Part shown: piece by piece, positions 1-7,969 of the stretch
How positions within the stretch are numbered: the stretch's first letter is position 1
How the letters are laid out: each line of letters begins with the position of its first letter
Assembly: GCA_910586735.1 (NCBI GenBank)
Contig: CAJUJW010000009.1
Location: 1-56,832 of the forward strand
DNA: 56,832 nt
Source of the DNA: an uncultured Oscillibacter sp.
Lineage (GTDB): Bacteria; Bacillota; Clostridia; Oscillospirales; Oscillospiraceae
Direction: 5' to 3'
The notes under the pieces: generated by a model
The model's input: the letters and a program-made list of their open reading frames with translations, nothing else
The model's database searches: none
Told to the model about the DNA's origin: nothing
Program-made: the position numbers and the translations under genes

Positions 1-944
1 AGACCATCAACACGGACCTGGCCAACGACCTGGGCAACCTGGTCAGCCGCACCACGGCCATGGCGGGGAAATACTTCGGCGGCAGCCTCCCGGCAAACCA
101 GCGCCCGGACGAGGCCCTGGACGCCGAGCTGGTGGCCCTGGCCTCCACTCTGCGGGACCGCTACGCCGGCGCCATGGACCACTTCGCCCCCCACAACGCC
201 CTGGCGGAGATCTTCAAGGTCATCCAGCGGGCCAACAAGTATATTGACGAGAACACTCCCTGGACCCTGGCCAAGGACATGGAGGCCAACGGGGCCCGGC
301 TGGCCCGGGTGCTCTACAACCTGCTGGAGGCCACCCGCGTCTGCGGCATCCTGCTGACTCCCTTCATGCCGGAGTCCATGGACCAGCTCTTTGCCCAGAT
401 CGGCGCCCCGGCGGACTGCCGGACCTGGGACTCCGCCGCCAAGTGGGGCGCCCTGCCGGAGACCGCCGCCGTGGCCAAGGGAGAGAATCTGTTCCCCCGT
501 GTGGACATGGACAAGGCCCTGACCGAGCTGGAGGCCGCCGTGGAGGCCGCCGTGGAGGCCGCCAAGCAGGCGGAGTCCGGCGTGGAGCTGGAGCCCCAGC
601 TGGAGGAGAAGGTGGACTTCGACACCTTCTGCAAGAGCGACTTCCGGGTGGTGAAGGTGAAAGCCTGCGAGGCGGTGAAGAAGAGCGAGAAGCTCCTCAG
701 GTTCACCCTGGACGACGGCACGGGGACCGACCGGCAGATTCTCTCCGGCATTCACAAGTGGTATGAGCCGGAGGACTTGGTGGGCAAGACCCTGGTGGCC
801 ATTGTGAACCTCCCGCCCCGGAAGATGATGGGGCTGGAGAGCAACGGGATGCTGATCTCCGCCGTCCACAAGGAGAAGGGGGAGGAGGTCCTCCACCTCC
901 TCATGGTGGACGATGGAATTCCCGCAGGAGCCAAGCTGTGTTAA
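1..944 (+). CDS. metG: Methionyl-tRNA synthetase, C-terminal part (5' end outside window)
   Basis: Charges tRNA-Met with methionine in the cytoplasm. The open frame is already running at the left edge (first full codon at base 3), so the catalytic Rossmann domain is missing and only the C-terminal third is visible. The opening residues (DLANDLGNLVSR) are the start of the MetRS anticodon-binding helical domain. After an Ala/Glu-rich linker (about residues 155-185 of the visible part) comes a Trbp111/EMAP-type OB-fold tRNA-binding domain ending the protein (FRVVKVKACE, LPPRKMMGLESNGM). The appended domain is normal for clostridial MetRS. The stop is TAA; a hairpin follows that may serve as its terminator. 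Confidence 0.95.
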   Translation, partial: TINTDLANDLGNLVSRTTAMAGKYFGGSLPANQRPDEALDAELVALASTLRDRYAGAMDHFAPHNALAEIFKVIQRANKYIDENTPWTLAKDMEANGARLARVLYNLLEATRVCGILLTPFMPESMDQLFAQIGAPADCRTWDSAAKWGALPETAAVAKGENLFPRVDMDKALTELEAAVEAAVEAAKQAESGVELEPQLEEKVDFDTFCKSDFRVVKVKACEAVKKSEKLLRFTLDDGTGTDRQILSGIHKWYEPEDLVGKTLVAIVNLPPRKMMGLESNGMLISAVHKEKGEEVLHLLMVDDGIPAGAKLC

Positions 945-968
945 GCGTATAATCCCCCGGATATGGGA

Positions 969-1007
969 AATACTGCCTCCATACTTCAAAAGTAGGGAGG
1001 CAGTATT
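969..1007 (+). terminator. Hairpin between metG and rubrerythrin that also contains the rubrerythrin RBS
   Basis: A perfect 12-bp stem (969-980 with 996-1007) encloses a 14-nt loop and is followed by a short T run. It could terminate metG transcription. The GGGAGG Shine-Dalgarno of the next gene lies inside the 3' arm, only a few bases before the ATG at 1011, so the folded form would hide the ribosome binding site. Whether it works as a terminator, a translational switch or both cannot be decided from sequence. Confidence 0.7.
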
Positions 1008-1010
1008 TTC

Positions 1011-1622
1011 ATGCCAAAAAATCTGAAAGAGAGCGAGACGCTCAAAAACCTTATGCGGGCCTTCGCCGGTGAGAGCCAGGCCCGGAACCGCTACACCTTT
1101 GCCGCCAGCCTCTGCAGACAGCAGGAGCTCCATGTGTTGGACGCCATTTTTACCTTCACCGCCAACCAGGAGAAGGAGCACGCCGAAATCTTCTACAACC
1201 ACATGAAGGAGGCCGCCGGGGAAACCGTCCACATTGACGGGGGCTACCCCGTGGACCTGACCAACGATGTGGCCCAGCTCCTCCGAATGGCTCAGCACAA
1301 CGAGTACGAGGAGTTCGACCCCGTCTATCCCAGCTTCGCCGAGACCGCCCGGCAGGAGGGCTTCGCCAAAATCGCCTCCGACTTCCAGCAGATCGCCAAA
1401 ATTGAGCAGGCCCACGGCAACCGCTTCGCCGCCTTTGCCCAGCTGCTGGAGGACGGCAAGCTCTTCGTCTCCGACGCCAAGTGCGGCTGGCTCTGCCTCA
1501 ACTGCGGCCACATTCAGGAGGGCCTCCAGGCCCCCAAGACCTGCCCCGTCTGCTCCCACGACCAGGGCTTTTTCATCCGCCTGGAGATGGCCCCCTACGG
1601 CGGAAGCGTTTTGAAAGCCTGA
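1011..1622 (+). CDS. Rubrerythrin (reverse rubrerythrin-like domain order not seen)
   Basis: Non-haem di-iron peroxidase that detoxifies hydrogen peroxide in the cytoplasm of anaerobes. The N-terminal four-helix ferritin-like domain carries the iron-ligand Glu motifs (AGESQARNRY near residue 20, EKEHAE near residue 57, and a later EQAHGNRF). The C-terminal 40 residues form a rubredoxin-like Fe(SCys)4 domain with two Cys-x2-Cys pairs (CLNC and CPVC). Length of 203 aa is normal. The start at 1011 is set by a GGGAGG motif that sits in a hairpin arm. It appears to be a single-gene unit, followed by a GC-rich hairpin. Confidence 0.93.
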   Translation: MPKNLKESETLKNLMRAFAGESQARNRYTFAASLCRQQELHVLDAIFTFTANQEKEHAEIFYNHMKEAAGETVHIDGGYPVDLTNDVAQLLRMAQHNEYEEFDPVYPSFAETARQEGFAKIASDFQQIAKIEQAHGNRFAAFAQLLEDGKLFVSDAKCGWLCLNCGHIQEGLQAPKTCPVCSHDQGFFIRLEMAPYGGSVLKA

Positions 1623-1641
1623 TTCGCCGCCCCCGCCGGGT

Positions 1642-1676
1642 CCGGGGGACTCCCCGCCTCCGGGGGAGTCCCCCCT
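1642..1676 (+). terminator. GC-rich hairpin after rubrerythrin
   Basis: A 12-bp, almost pure GC inverted repeat (1644-1655 with 1663-1674) lies just downstream of the rubrerythrin stop. It lacks a following T run, so an intrinsic terminator is possible but not textbook. Confidence 0.45.
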
Positions 1677-1725
1677 GGGGCCGGGGGGGCGCCTGGAAAC
1701 TTTAGAAAAATTCGCTGTTTTTTTG

Positions 1726-1754
1726 TGGACAAGGCCGCCGGTTTTTGGTATATT
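1726..1754 (+). promoter_or_regulatory. Sigma-A-type promoter for the Imm22-like gene
   Basis: TGGACA (1726-1731) and TATATT (1749-1754) are separated by 17 bp, about 90 bp before the start codon at 1845. The same -35 variant with a 17-bp spacer recurs in front of the ZIP transporter at 9846. Confidence 0.6.
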
Positions 1755-1844
1755 AGTAGACGGAAATGGCGGACGCGCCCCTCCCTCCTCTCCTGGGAGG
1801 AGCGTCCCTGACGACACTACTACGATCAACGGAGGAACATCACC

Positions 1845-2234
1845 ATGGAAGAAGAAGGCATTGTCTCCATCTGGCTCGGCAGCTTTGAGAGCCGGGAAGC
1901 TCTGACCACCTACGCCGAGAACCGCTTCAAGCGGAACGAGAACGGCAAGAAGGTCCCGTCCTTTACCCAGGACTTTTTCAATGGCGACCTCTGGCCCTTT
2001 GAGCCGGACGTGTTCGACTACGAGTTCAACGACGCGCCCTCCCAGGACCCGGCCACCGTGGCGGCCCCCCTGGGGGGGGAGCTGGCCGCCGCCCTGGCGG
2101 AGGTCTACTCCAAGGGCTTCGACCAGCCCTACAACGCCGTCCTGGCCGTCTACGACTACCAGTTCGAGGGCAGCCGCTATGTCCCCGGCGCCCCGGCCCG
2201 GTTCGTGGGCTCCTTCTCCTACATAGAGCGCTGA
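1845..2234 (+). CDS. Imm22-family (DUF4284-like) small acidic protein
   Basis: A 129-aa soluble acidic protein with no signal peptide or membrane segment. The N-terminal pattern (VSIWLGSFES...LTTYAE), a central DFFNGDLWPFEPDVFDYEF block and an aromatic C-terminus resemble the Imm22/DUF4284 family, predicted immunity proteins of polymorphic-toxin systems. No toxin gene lies beside it, and such orphan copies are common. The start at 1845 follows GGAGG (1831-1835) at about 9 nt. It is monocistronic, with a promoter at 1726 and a strong terminator after the stop. Family assignment rests on pattern memory only; any toxin partner is unknown. Confidence 0.6.
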   Translation: MEEEGIVSIWLGSFESREALTTYAENRFKRNENGKKVPSFTQDFFNGDLWPFEPDVFDYEFNDAPSQDPATVAAPLGGELAAALAEVYSKGFDQPYNAVLAVYDYQFEGSRYVPGAPARFVGSFSYIER

Positions 2235-2249
2235 GAGGTTTTGTCCGAC

Positions 2250-2280
2250 CCGCCCCGGTCCGCCGGGGCGGATTTTTTTT
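2250..2280 (+). terminator. Rho-independent terminator
   Basis: A 9-bp GC stem (2250-2258 with 2263-2271), tetraloop and a run of eight T follow the Imm22-like gene. Confidence 0.9.
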
Positions 2281-2299
2281 GAGGAAATTTCTCCCCCGG

Positions 2300-2328
2300 T
2301 GAAAGTATCCGCCCGCCCCAATCGTATC
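2300..2328 (+). promoter_or_regulatory. ECF-sigma-type promoter in front of the ECF sigma operon
   Basis: TGAAAG (2300-2305) and CGTATC (2323-2328) are spaced 17 bp apart. This resembles the -35/-10 pair used by many ECF sigma factors rather than sigma-A. It lies 33 bp upstream of the sigma gene, which suggests autoregulation. Confidence 0.6.
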
Positions 2329-2360
2329 CATTACGAGAGCGCTCCAAAGGAGTTGATGCC

Positions 2361-2849
2361 ATGAACACGAACCAGCAGGCGGAACGGTTGGCGAACGCCT
2401 ACGCCGACGCCATCCTCCGCCTCAGCTACACCTATTTAAAAAATACCCAGGACGCCCAGGACATCTGCCAGACGGTCTTTGTCAAGCTGCTGGCCGAGCC
2501 CCGGGAGTTTGAAAGCGCCGGGCACGAGCGGGCCTACGTCCTCCGCATGGCAGCCAACGCCTGCAAGGACCTTTTGAAAAGCCCCTGGCGGAAGCGCACC
2601 TGCGGCCTGGAGGCGGTGCTGGAGGTCCCCGCCCCGGAGGCGGGGGACGGCAGCGTCCTGGCGGCGGTGAACGAGCTGCCCGCCCACTACCGGACGGTGA
2701 TTTACCTCTTCTACTACGAGGGCTATCAGGCGGCGGAGATCGGGAAAATCCTGGGCGTGCCCACCGCCACCGTCCACACCCGCCTGGCCAGGGGCCGGGC
2801 GAAGCTCAAGGACATCCTAGGAGGTGCTGACGATGAGCGATCTGTTTGA
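2361..2849 (+). CDS. ECF-family RNA polymerase sigma-70 factor
   Basis: A 162-aa extracytoplasmic-function sigma factor. Region 2 (about residues 10-75) holds the RLSYTYLKNTQDAQDICQ and FVKLL motifs that bind core polymerase and the -10 element. Region 4 (about residues 100-155) holds a helix-turn-helix (YEGYQAAEIGKILGVPTATV) followed by HTRLARGRAKLK. Region 3 is absent, as usual for ECFs. The ATG follows AAAGGAG. It overlaps the anti-sigma gene downstream by 17 bp, a typical coupled pair, and is preceded by an ECF-like promoter at 2300. The target stress is not evident. Confidence 0.93.
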   Translation: MNTNQQAERLANAYADAILRLSYTYLKNTQDAQDICQTVFVKLLAEPREFESAGHERAYVLRMAANACKDLLKSPWRKRTCGLEAVLEVPAPEAGDGSVLAAVNELPAHYRTVIYLFYYEGYQAAEIGKILGVPTATVHTRLARGRAKLKDILGGADDERSV

Positions 2850-3900
2850 CTACAAAAAGGAGATGAGCCAGTTGCGCTTTACCGATGAACAGAAAAAGAC
2901 CCTGGCGGAGGCCGCCGCCTCCGCCGCCGGGAGGACGGCCAAACGCCGCCGCCCGGTGTTCCGCACGGCCCTGATTGCCGCCGCCATGGTCATGGTGCTG
3001 GCGGCGGGCGCCAGCGCGGCGGGGATACTCCCCAGCCCCACAGAGATTTTCGCCCCCCTCTTCGGCGGGTCCGTGGCCCAGACGGAGGTCATTGACAAAA
3101 TCGGGCGTCCTATCGGGGCCAGCGACTCGGACAATGGAATCACGATCACGGCGGACGCCATCATGGGAGACAAATACAACGCCGTCATTGTCTACACCCT
3201 CAGCCGGGACGACGGCCAGCCCTTCCTGCCGGAGGGCGTGACCCCCGAGCAGCTGATGGTGGGCGGCTTCAGCGGCATGGACTGGATTCAGGGCGGGTCC
3301 CACGGCACCGCGGGCTTCACCACCGGCCTGGGCCAGGACGGCGCGTCGGCCAGCAGCGTCCAGTATGTGGAAAAGGTCAGCACGGACCGCCCCATGACCG
3401 GCGGCACTGCCACGGCGGAATTTGAGAACCTCTCCTATTCCGACGCCAACGGGGACATTCAGCGCCTCTACGACGGGCACTGGAAATTCCGCTTCGACGT
3501 GGACTTTGAGGACTGCGGCGTCTATCTGGGCAGCGGCGAAACCGTCTCCCAGGACGGCCTGACCTTCACCATCAACCAAGTGATGGTCTCCCCCATCGCG
3601 GTCCAAACGGCCTACACGGCGGACCTGGCGGTGGTCTGGGACGACAACGGCGGGAGCGGCCAGCAGAGCCGCGAGGATGCCCGGCAGGCCCAGCGGTATC
3701 TGGAGAACATCGAAATCCTGCTGACCAAAACCGACGGGACGGTCATCGACCTGAGCAATTCCGGCGGCAGCATCACGCCGGACTATGAGGCCAATGTCTC
3801 CCGCTGCACCAAGGGAGAGGTTCTGGACGAGATCATCCCCCTGGAGGAGCTGGAGAGCGTCAGCGTCGCCGGGGTGGTGTATGAGATTCCGCACGAGTGA
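2833..3900 (+). CDS. Membrane-anchored anti-sigma factor, DUF4179-like
   Basis: A 355-aa single-pass membrane protein. A short cytoplasmic N-terminus (about 48 residues) is followed by one hydrophobic segment (TALIAAAMVMVLAAGASAAG) and a large extracytoplasmic domain of the DUF4179 type found in clostridial anti-sigma factors. The N-terminus is expected to hold the ECF sigma factor at the membrane until a signal triggers release. ATG 2833 was chosen over the in-frame GTG at 2824 because AGGAGG (2819-2824) is 8 nt before the ATG. The first bases overlap the sigma gene. A bidirectional terminator follows. Confidence 0.85.
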   Translation: MSDLFDYKKEMSQLRFTDEQKKTLAEAAASAAGRTAKRRRPVFRTALIAAAMVMVLAAGASAAGILPSPTEIFAPLFGGSVAQTEVIDKIGRPIGASDSDNGITITADAIMGDKYNAVIVYTLSRDDGQPFLPEGVTPEQLMVGGFSGMDWIQGGSHGTAGFTTGLGQDGASASSVQYVEKVSTDRPMTGGTATAEFENLSYSDANGDIQRLYDGHWKFRFDVDFEDCGVYLGSGETVSQDGLTFTINQVMVSPIAVQTAYTADLAVVWDDNGGSGQQSREDARQAQRYLENIEILLTKTDGTVIDLSNSGGSITPDYEANVSRCTKGEVLDEIIPLEELESVSVAGVVYEIPHE

Positions 3901-3910
3901 ACCCGTGAAA

Positions 3911-3941
3911 AAGGCCGGGACCCAAGGTCCCGGCCTTTTCT
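3911..3941. terminator. Bidirectional terminator between convergent genes
   Basis: A 12-bp stem (3911-3922 with 3926-3937) with a 3-nt loop is flanked by A-rich and T-rich tails. It lies exactly between the anti-sigma stop and the end of the leftward MBL gene. Confidence 0.9.
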
Positions 3942-4891
3942 CATTCAATTTCAATATGTACCGATTCATGGAACCGGGGCTCCACCAGGCCCGGAATGTC
4001 CACCGCGTCGGTAAACCGGATGTCCTCCGTGTACTCCTTCAGGAGGGAAATGATGAAGGGGTGGGGCCGCTCGTCGGGACGGCCCGCCGCCACGCAGACC
4101 ACGATGGTTTTCGGGGCCAGGCGGCTGACGGTCTTTCGCGTGCTGGAGGTCAGCGACGCGTGGTGGGGCAGCTTCAGGATGTCGCAGGGGGTCAGGGTGT
4201 CGTTGTCCCAGGCCGCGCCGTACATGTCGCCCCCCAGGACGATCTCCTTCCCGTGGTAGTACAGCCGCTGGCGGAGGCTGGAGATGTTCATGGACTTGGT
4301 CCAGCGCATCAGGTCGTGCCGGTTCCGCTCCCCCCGGAAAGCCGCGTCGTAGACTTCCCTCTGCCGGGGGTACAGGGCGGGCTCTCCGGCATAGATGTCC
4401 ATGGTCAGGTCCTCCGTCAACCGGAGGGTCTCCACCTTGTCGCCGGGAAGCTCCACGAACTCCTTCACCCGGCCCGGATGGGCCCGGAGGGCCGAGGCGT
4501 AGATGTCCAGGCACCGCAGGAGGTTCCTCGCCGCGCCGGGGAGGCCGTTGTCCCCGTCGGGGTCCAGGGGGCCGTTCCCCTCCGGGGGCACGTAGGTGGT
4601 CAGCATTCTGTCCGCCTCCGCCGCCTCCAGCACCCGGCCCAGGCCCCCGATGTGGTCCCGGTGGAAGTGGGTGGCCAGGAGGATGTCCAGCTTTTCGACC
4701 CCCTGCTTTTTCAGGAAGTCCCCGGCGTAGATGCGCCGGGACCGGGGGTCCAGCTCGCCGGGGTGGTCGTCCCGGATCAGGCTGTCGTGGCCGCAGTCCA
4801 CCAGCATGGCAAAGCGGGTCTCTCCCCGCTCCAGCTCCCGGACCAGAATGGAATCCCCGTTGCCGACGTTGATGAAATCCAATACCAGCAT
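3941..4891 (-). CDS. ComEC/Rec2-like metallo-beta-lactamase-fold hydrolase
   Basis: A 316-aa soluble protein with the MBL fold. The first strand (LDFINVGNGDSILV) matches the FxxVGxGDS start of ComEC-type beta-lactamase domains. The metal motif THFHRDH (about residues 74-80) follows, and a later GGDMYG/LPHHAS pair provides the remaining ligands. There are no membrane segments, so it is a free-standing hydrolase rather than the DNA uptake channel. Such proteins are often phosphodiesterases or nucleases; the substrate is unknown. An upstream in-frame ATG exists at 4978, but 4891 is preferred because GGGGG lies 9 nt before it and conserved sequence begins there. Confidence 0.82.
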   Translation of the reverse strand: MLVLDFINVGNGDSILVRELERGETRFAMLVDCGHDSLIRDDHPGELDPRSRRIYAGDFLKKQGVEKLDILLATHFHRDHIGGLGRVLEAAEADRMLTTYVPPEGNGPLDPDGDNGLPGAARNLLRCLDIYASALRAHPGRVKEFVELPGDKVETLRLTEDLTMDIYAGEPALYPRQREVYDAAFRGERNRHDLMRWTKSMNISSLRQRLYYHGKEIVLGGDMYGAAWDNDTLTPCDILKLPHHASLTSSTRKTVSRLAPKTIVVCVAAGRPDERPHPFIISLLKEYTEDIRFTDAVDIPGLVEPRFHESVHIEIE

Positions 4892-5023
4892 ACGCCGCGC
4901 CCCCTTATTTTTTATTTCCAATAGGATACCATAGGCCCGGAGGCCGCGCAAGGGAAAGTCCCCCGGCGCGGCCTCCAAAATTTTGTCCTCATTTTTGGCA
5001 ACCTGCCAAAGGCGGACCTTTCC

Positions 5024-6184
5024 TCACCGGGCCCGTTTTCCCTTTTCCGCCAGCAGGCACAGGGCCATGGTCAGCGCCATGTCCGCCAGGGTGCAGCCCA
5101 GAGGCGGGTCCAGGCGCATGAGACCCCGGTAGGCCGCAAAGCCGATTGCCCAAATCACCAGATTCCGCGTGTCGAAGTCCGCCTGGAAGCGGTCCCGTTT
5201 CAGCAGGAAGAAGTCCGCGATCTGGATGGCGATCATGGGGGCGAAGACGGAGCCGATCAGGTAGAGGAAGCCGGTGATGTCGTCCATGGGAAAGAGGACG
5301 GCCCCGGCGGTCCCCAGCAGGGCGGCCCCCACGGCCATCCACTTGCCGGGAAGGCGGACGCTGATGGACTCGGCGGAGATGCCGGCGGACCAGGCGTCCA
5401 GGAAGGTGGTGGTGACGGTGGAGAGAATCAGAATCGCCAGGGCGGCGATTCCCAGGCCCGCCTTCACCATGATAACCGCGATGTCGGACTCCCCGGTGAA
5501 AATCGCCGCCCCCATGCCGATGGCGTACATCCAGGTGGAGACCAGGCCGTACACCACGGCGCTGGCCAGGGTGGCCTGAACGGGCTTCTCCGCCTCGCGG
5601 GTGTAGTCGCTGATGAGGGGCAGCCAGCTCAGGGGCATGGCCACCGCCAGCTCCACCGCCGCGCCGAAGCTCATGGCCTCGCCAAGGCCGCCGCCAGCGG
5701 ACCCCCGGGAGAAAACCACCCAGCACAGCACCAGGGACAGGACGAACAGCGCCGCCATGGACAGCTTGCTGAGCCAGCCCAGGTTGGTGACGCCCACCAG
5801 AATCCAAAGGAGAATCAGCCCCCCGATGACCAGGCACCAGACCCAGTGCCCGGCGGAGAAGACGCTTCCCGCCGCCAGGGCCCCGTCGTAAATCATGATG
5901 GCCGTCCAGCCCACCAATTGCAGGACGTTCAGCGCCGCGAAGAGGAGGCCGCCCTTCTGGCCGAAGCTCATTTTCACGGTCTCCATGGCGCTCTTCCCGC
6001 TCCGCCCGCCGATAAGCCCCGCCAGGAAGAGCAGGACGCAGCCGATGACGTGGCCGACGGCGATGGCGGCGAAGCCCCGGGCAAAGCCCAGGGGGGCGAA
6101 GCTGGTGCCGGTGAGAATCTCCGCCAGGGAGACCCCGGCCCCGAACCAGATGAGGCCGTTCTGGAAGGTGGAGGTTTTTCTCAT
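5024..6184 (-). CDS. cytX: Hydroxymethylpyrimidine/cytosine permease family transporter (CytX)
   Basis: A 386-aa polytopic membrane protein (about 12 hydrophobic segments) of the nucleobase:cation symporter-1 family. Its N-terminus (FQNGLIWFGAGVSLAEILTG) and its position after thiE-thiD identify it as the CytX branch, predicted to import the thiamin precursor hydroxymethylpyrimidine. The start ATG at 6184 overlaps the thiD stop in an ATGA, indicating translational coupling. A longer frame to 6226 is rejected because it would run inside thiD. It is last in the riboswitch-controlled leftward operon. Confidence 0.87.
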   Translation of the reverse strand: MRKTSTFQNGLIWFGAGVSLAEILTGTSFAPLGFARGFAAIAVGHVIGCVLLFLAGLIGGRSGKSAMETVKMSFGQKGGLLFAALNVLQLVGWTAIMIYDGALAAGSVFSAGHWVWCLVIGGLILLWILVGVTNLGWLSKLSMAALFVLSLVLCWVVFSRGSAGGGLGEAMSFGAAVELAVAMPLSWLPLISDYTREAEKPVQATLASAVVYGLVSTWMYAIGMGAAIFTGESDIAVIMVKAGLGIAALAILILSTVTTTFLDAWSAGISAESISVRLPGKWMAVGAALLGTAGAVLFPMDDITGFLYLIGSVFAPMIAIQIADFFLLKRDRFQADFDTRNLVIWAIGFAAYRGLMRLDPPLGCTLADMALTMALCLLAEKGKRAR

Positions 6185-6996
6185 CCCAGGTCCCCCCCGT
6201 CGATGAAGCGGCTGTGGAGGTCCCACATGTGGTCCATGGGGCCGGAACCGTGACCTAGGTCCAGCATGGCGGACAGGGCCCCGAAGATGTATTGTTTCGC
6301 CCGCCGGATGGAGTCCTCCAGGGAAAAGCCCTTGGCCAGGTTGGAGGCGATGGCGCTGGAGAGGGTGCAGCCGGTTCCGTGGGTGTTGGGATTGTCCACC
6401 CGCTTGGATTGATACCAGCGGGCGCCCCGGCCCTTCTGCCAGAGGAGGTCGTTGGCGTCGTTGACCTGGTGCCCCCCCTTGCAGAGGACGGCGCAGCCGT
6501 AGGTCTCGCCGATGAGCCGGGCGGCGTGGGCCATGTCCTCCGGCGTCTCGATTTTCACGCCGGAGAGAATCTCCGCCTCGGGGACGTTGGGGGTCAGCAC
6601 CGCCGCCAGGGGCAGCAGGCGGCGCTTCAGGGTCTCCAGGGCGTCCTCCGAGATGAGCCGGTCCCCGGAGGTGGCCACCATCACCGGGTCCACCACGACG
6701 TTCCGGGCCCCGTACTCCGTCAGCTTGTCCGCGATGACCTCGATGAGGGGGACGCTGGCTACCATGCCGGTTTTCACCGCGTCGGGGAAGATGTCGGTAA
6801 AGACGCAGTCCAGCTGCTGGGCCAGGAAGTCCGGCGGGGCCTCCTGGATGCTTTTGACGCCGGTGGTGTTCTGGGCCACCAGGGCCGTGACGGCCGTCAG
6901 GGCGAATACCCCGTTTGCGGTCATGGTCTTGATGTCGGCCTGAATCCCGGCGCCTCCGCTGGGGTCGGTCCCAGCGATCGTCAATGCTGTTTTCAT
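6181..6996 (-). CDS. thiD: Hydroxymethylpyrimidine (phosphate) kinase
   Basis: Phosphorylates HMP to HMP-P and HMP-PP for thiamin phosphate synthesis. It is a ribokinase-fold enzyme of 271 aa, the usual length. Seen: the N-terminal substrate motif AGTDPSGGAGIQADI, TGMVAS, the DPVMVATSG strand, and the anion-hole/catalytic HGTGCTLSSAIA near residue 210. The ATG at 6996 is chosen over 7002 because AGGAG (7005-7009) gives an 8-nt spacing only for 6996. It sits between thiE and cytX in one operon with ATGA coupling to cytX. Confidence 0.95.
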   Translation of the reverse strand: MKTALTIAGTDPSGGAGIQADIKTMTANGVFALTAVTALVAQNTTGVKSIQEAPPDFLAQQLDCVFTDIFPDAVKTGMVASVPLIEVIADKLTEYGARNVVVDPVMVATSGDRLISEDALETLKRRLLPLAAVLTPNVPEAEILSGVKIETPEDMAHAARLIGETYGCAVLCKGGHQVNDANDLLWQKGRGARWYQSKRVDNPNTHGTGCTLSSAIASNLAKGFSLEDSIRRAKQYIFGALSAMLDLGHGSGPMDHMWDLHSRFIDGGDLG

Positions 6997-7091
6997 GTTC
7001 ATGTCTCCTTTTCGCATTGAAGTTTTATTACACGACACAAGGTGGTGCCCCCAATGTACCGTGTTGAAAAACGCCTGCGGGCGGTTTTCCC

Positions 7092-7727
7092 TTACAGCTG
7101 CCTTGCCAGCGCCAGCAGTTCCCTGGCGGCGGCCTCCGCGTCCGGCTGTCCGAAAATGCCGGAGACCACGGCCACCCCGGCCAGGCCCAGGCCCTTGAGC
7201 TCCAGGATGTTCTCCCGGCTGACGCCGCCGATGGCCACCACGGGGACCCCCGCCGCCGCCGTCACGGCCCGGATGGTCTCCTTGGAAATGGGTTTCGCGT
7301 CGGCCTTGGTGCCGGTGGCGAAGGCCGCGCCGCAGCCCAGATAGTCCGCCCCGGCCTCCCTGGCCCGGCGGGCCTCTTCCGGCGAGTGGGCGGAGACGCC
7401 GACGATTTTGTCCGGCCCCAGCAGTTCCCTGGCCCGGCCCGCCTCCAGATCGCTCTGGCCCACGTGGACGCCGTCGGCCCCGGAGGCCAGGGCGATTTCC
7501 ACGCTGTCATTGATGATGCCGGCCACCCCCAGGCGGCGGCACAGGGCCGTGAAGCGCCGGGCCTCCGCCAGAAAGGCGGCCCTGTCCAGGCCCTTCTCCC
7601 GCAGCTGGACCACCCGGACGCCGCCCCGGACGGCGGCCTCAATCTGGTCCATCAGGGCGTCCCCGTCCGCCGCCCAGGCCCGGTCCGTCACGGCGTAGAG
7701 CCTCAAGTCCTCCCGTTGAATGTTCAT
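7092..7727 (-). CDS. thiE: Thiamin-phosphate synthase
   Basis: Condenses HMP-PP with hydroxyethylthiazole phosphate to give thiamin monophosphate. It is a TIM barrel of 211 aa. Hallmarks are LYAVTDR at the N-terminus, VVQLREK, INDSVEIA, GVHVGQSDL and VVAIGGVSREN. The start at 7727 follows GGAGGG at about 8 nt; an upstream in-frame ATG at 7766 lies inside the riboswitch terminator and is rejected. It is the first gene of the leftward TPP-controlled unit. About 95 bp without a gene separates it from thiD, so co-transcription is likely but not overlapping. Confidence 0.95.
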   Translation of the reverse strand: MNIQREDLRLYAVTDRAWAADGDALMDQIEAAVRGGVRVVQLREKGLDRAAFLAEARRFTALCRRLGVAGIINDSVEIALASGADGVHVGQSDLEAGRARELLGPDKIVGVSAHSPEEARRAREAGADYLGCGAAFATGTKADAKPISKETIRAVTAAAGVPVVAIGGVSRENILELKGLGLAGVAVVSGIFGQPDAEAAARELLALARQL

Positions 7728-7745
7728 AAAAATCCCTCCAGACGC

Positions 7746-7782
7746 AAAAATCCGCAGACAAACCAACCTGGTTTATCCGCGG
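7746..7782 (-). terminator. Expression-platform terminator of the leftward TPP riboswitch
   Basis: On the minus strand a long stem (7769-7781 pairing with 7752-7765, one wobble and one mismatch) is followed by TTTTT, placed between the riboswitch aptamer and the thiE RBS. This supports transcriptional attenuation when TPP is bound. Confidence 0.8.
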
Positions 7783-7795
7783 CGGAACGCACGCT

Positions 7796-7884
7796 TATTT
7801 CCCTACGTTGGCATGATCCAAATCAGGTTCCGGGTCGGGACCTTCACGGCCCCCTCTCAGCCCGCGCCAGCGGACTCCCCTTTT
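7796..7884 (-). ncRNA. TPP riboswitch (THI element) controlling thiE-thiD-cytX
   Basis: Read on the minus strand, the conserved THI-box parts occur in order: GGGGAGTCCGC (P1/P2 side), GGCTGAGAGG, GACCCGGAACCTGAT, then GGATCATGCCAACGTAGGGA. The aptamer is followed by a terminator and the thiE RBS. Binding of thiamin pyrophosphate should shut the operon off. Confidence 0.95.
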
Positions 7885-7895
7885 GTTGTGGGTTT

Positions 7896-7924
7896 ATCAT
7901 ACTCCCTTCCGCCCGGATTTGCAA
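7896..7924 (-). promoter_or_regulatory. Sigma-A promoter for the leftward thi operon
   Basis: On the minus strand TTGCAA (7919-7924) and TATGAT (7896-7901) are 17 bp apart, immediately before the riboswitch. Confidence 0.75.
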
Positions 7925-7929
7925 GCCCC

Positions 7930-7958
7930 TTGACAAAATTTTCCCCCGGTGGTATGCT
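7930..7958 (+). promoter_or_regulatory. Sigma-A promoter for the rightward thi operon
   Basis: TTGACA (7930-7935), 17-bp spacer, TATGCT (7953-7958). Its -35 box is only 5 bp from the -35 box of the leftward promoter, so the two units fire back to back. Confidence 0.8.
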
Positions 7959-7969
7959 GGACCCGAAAA

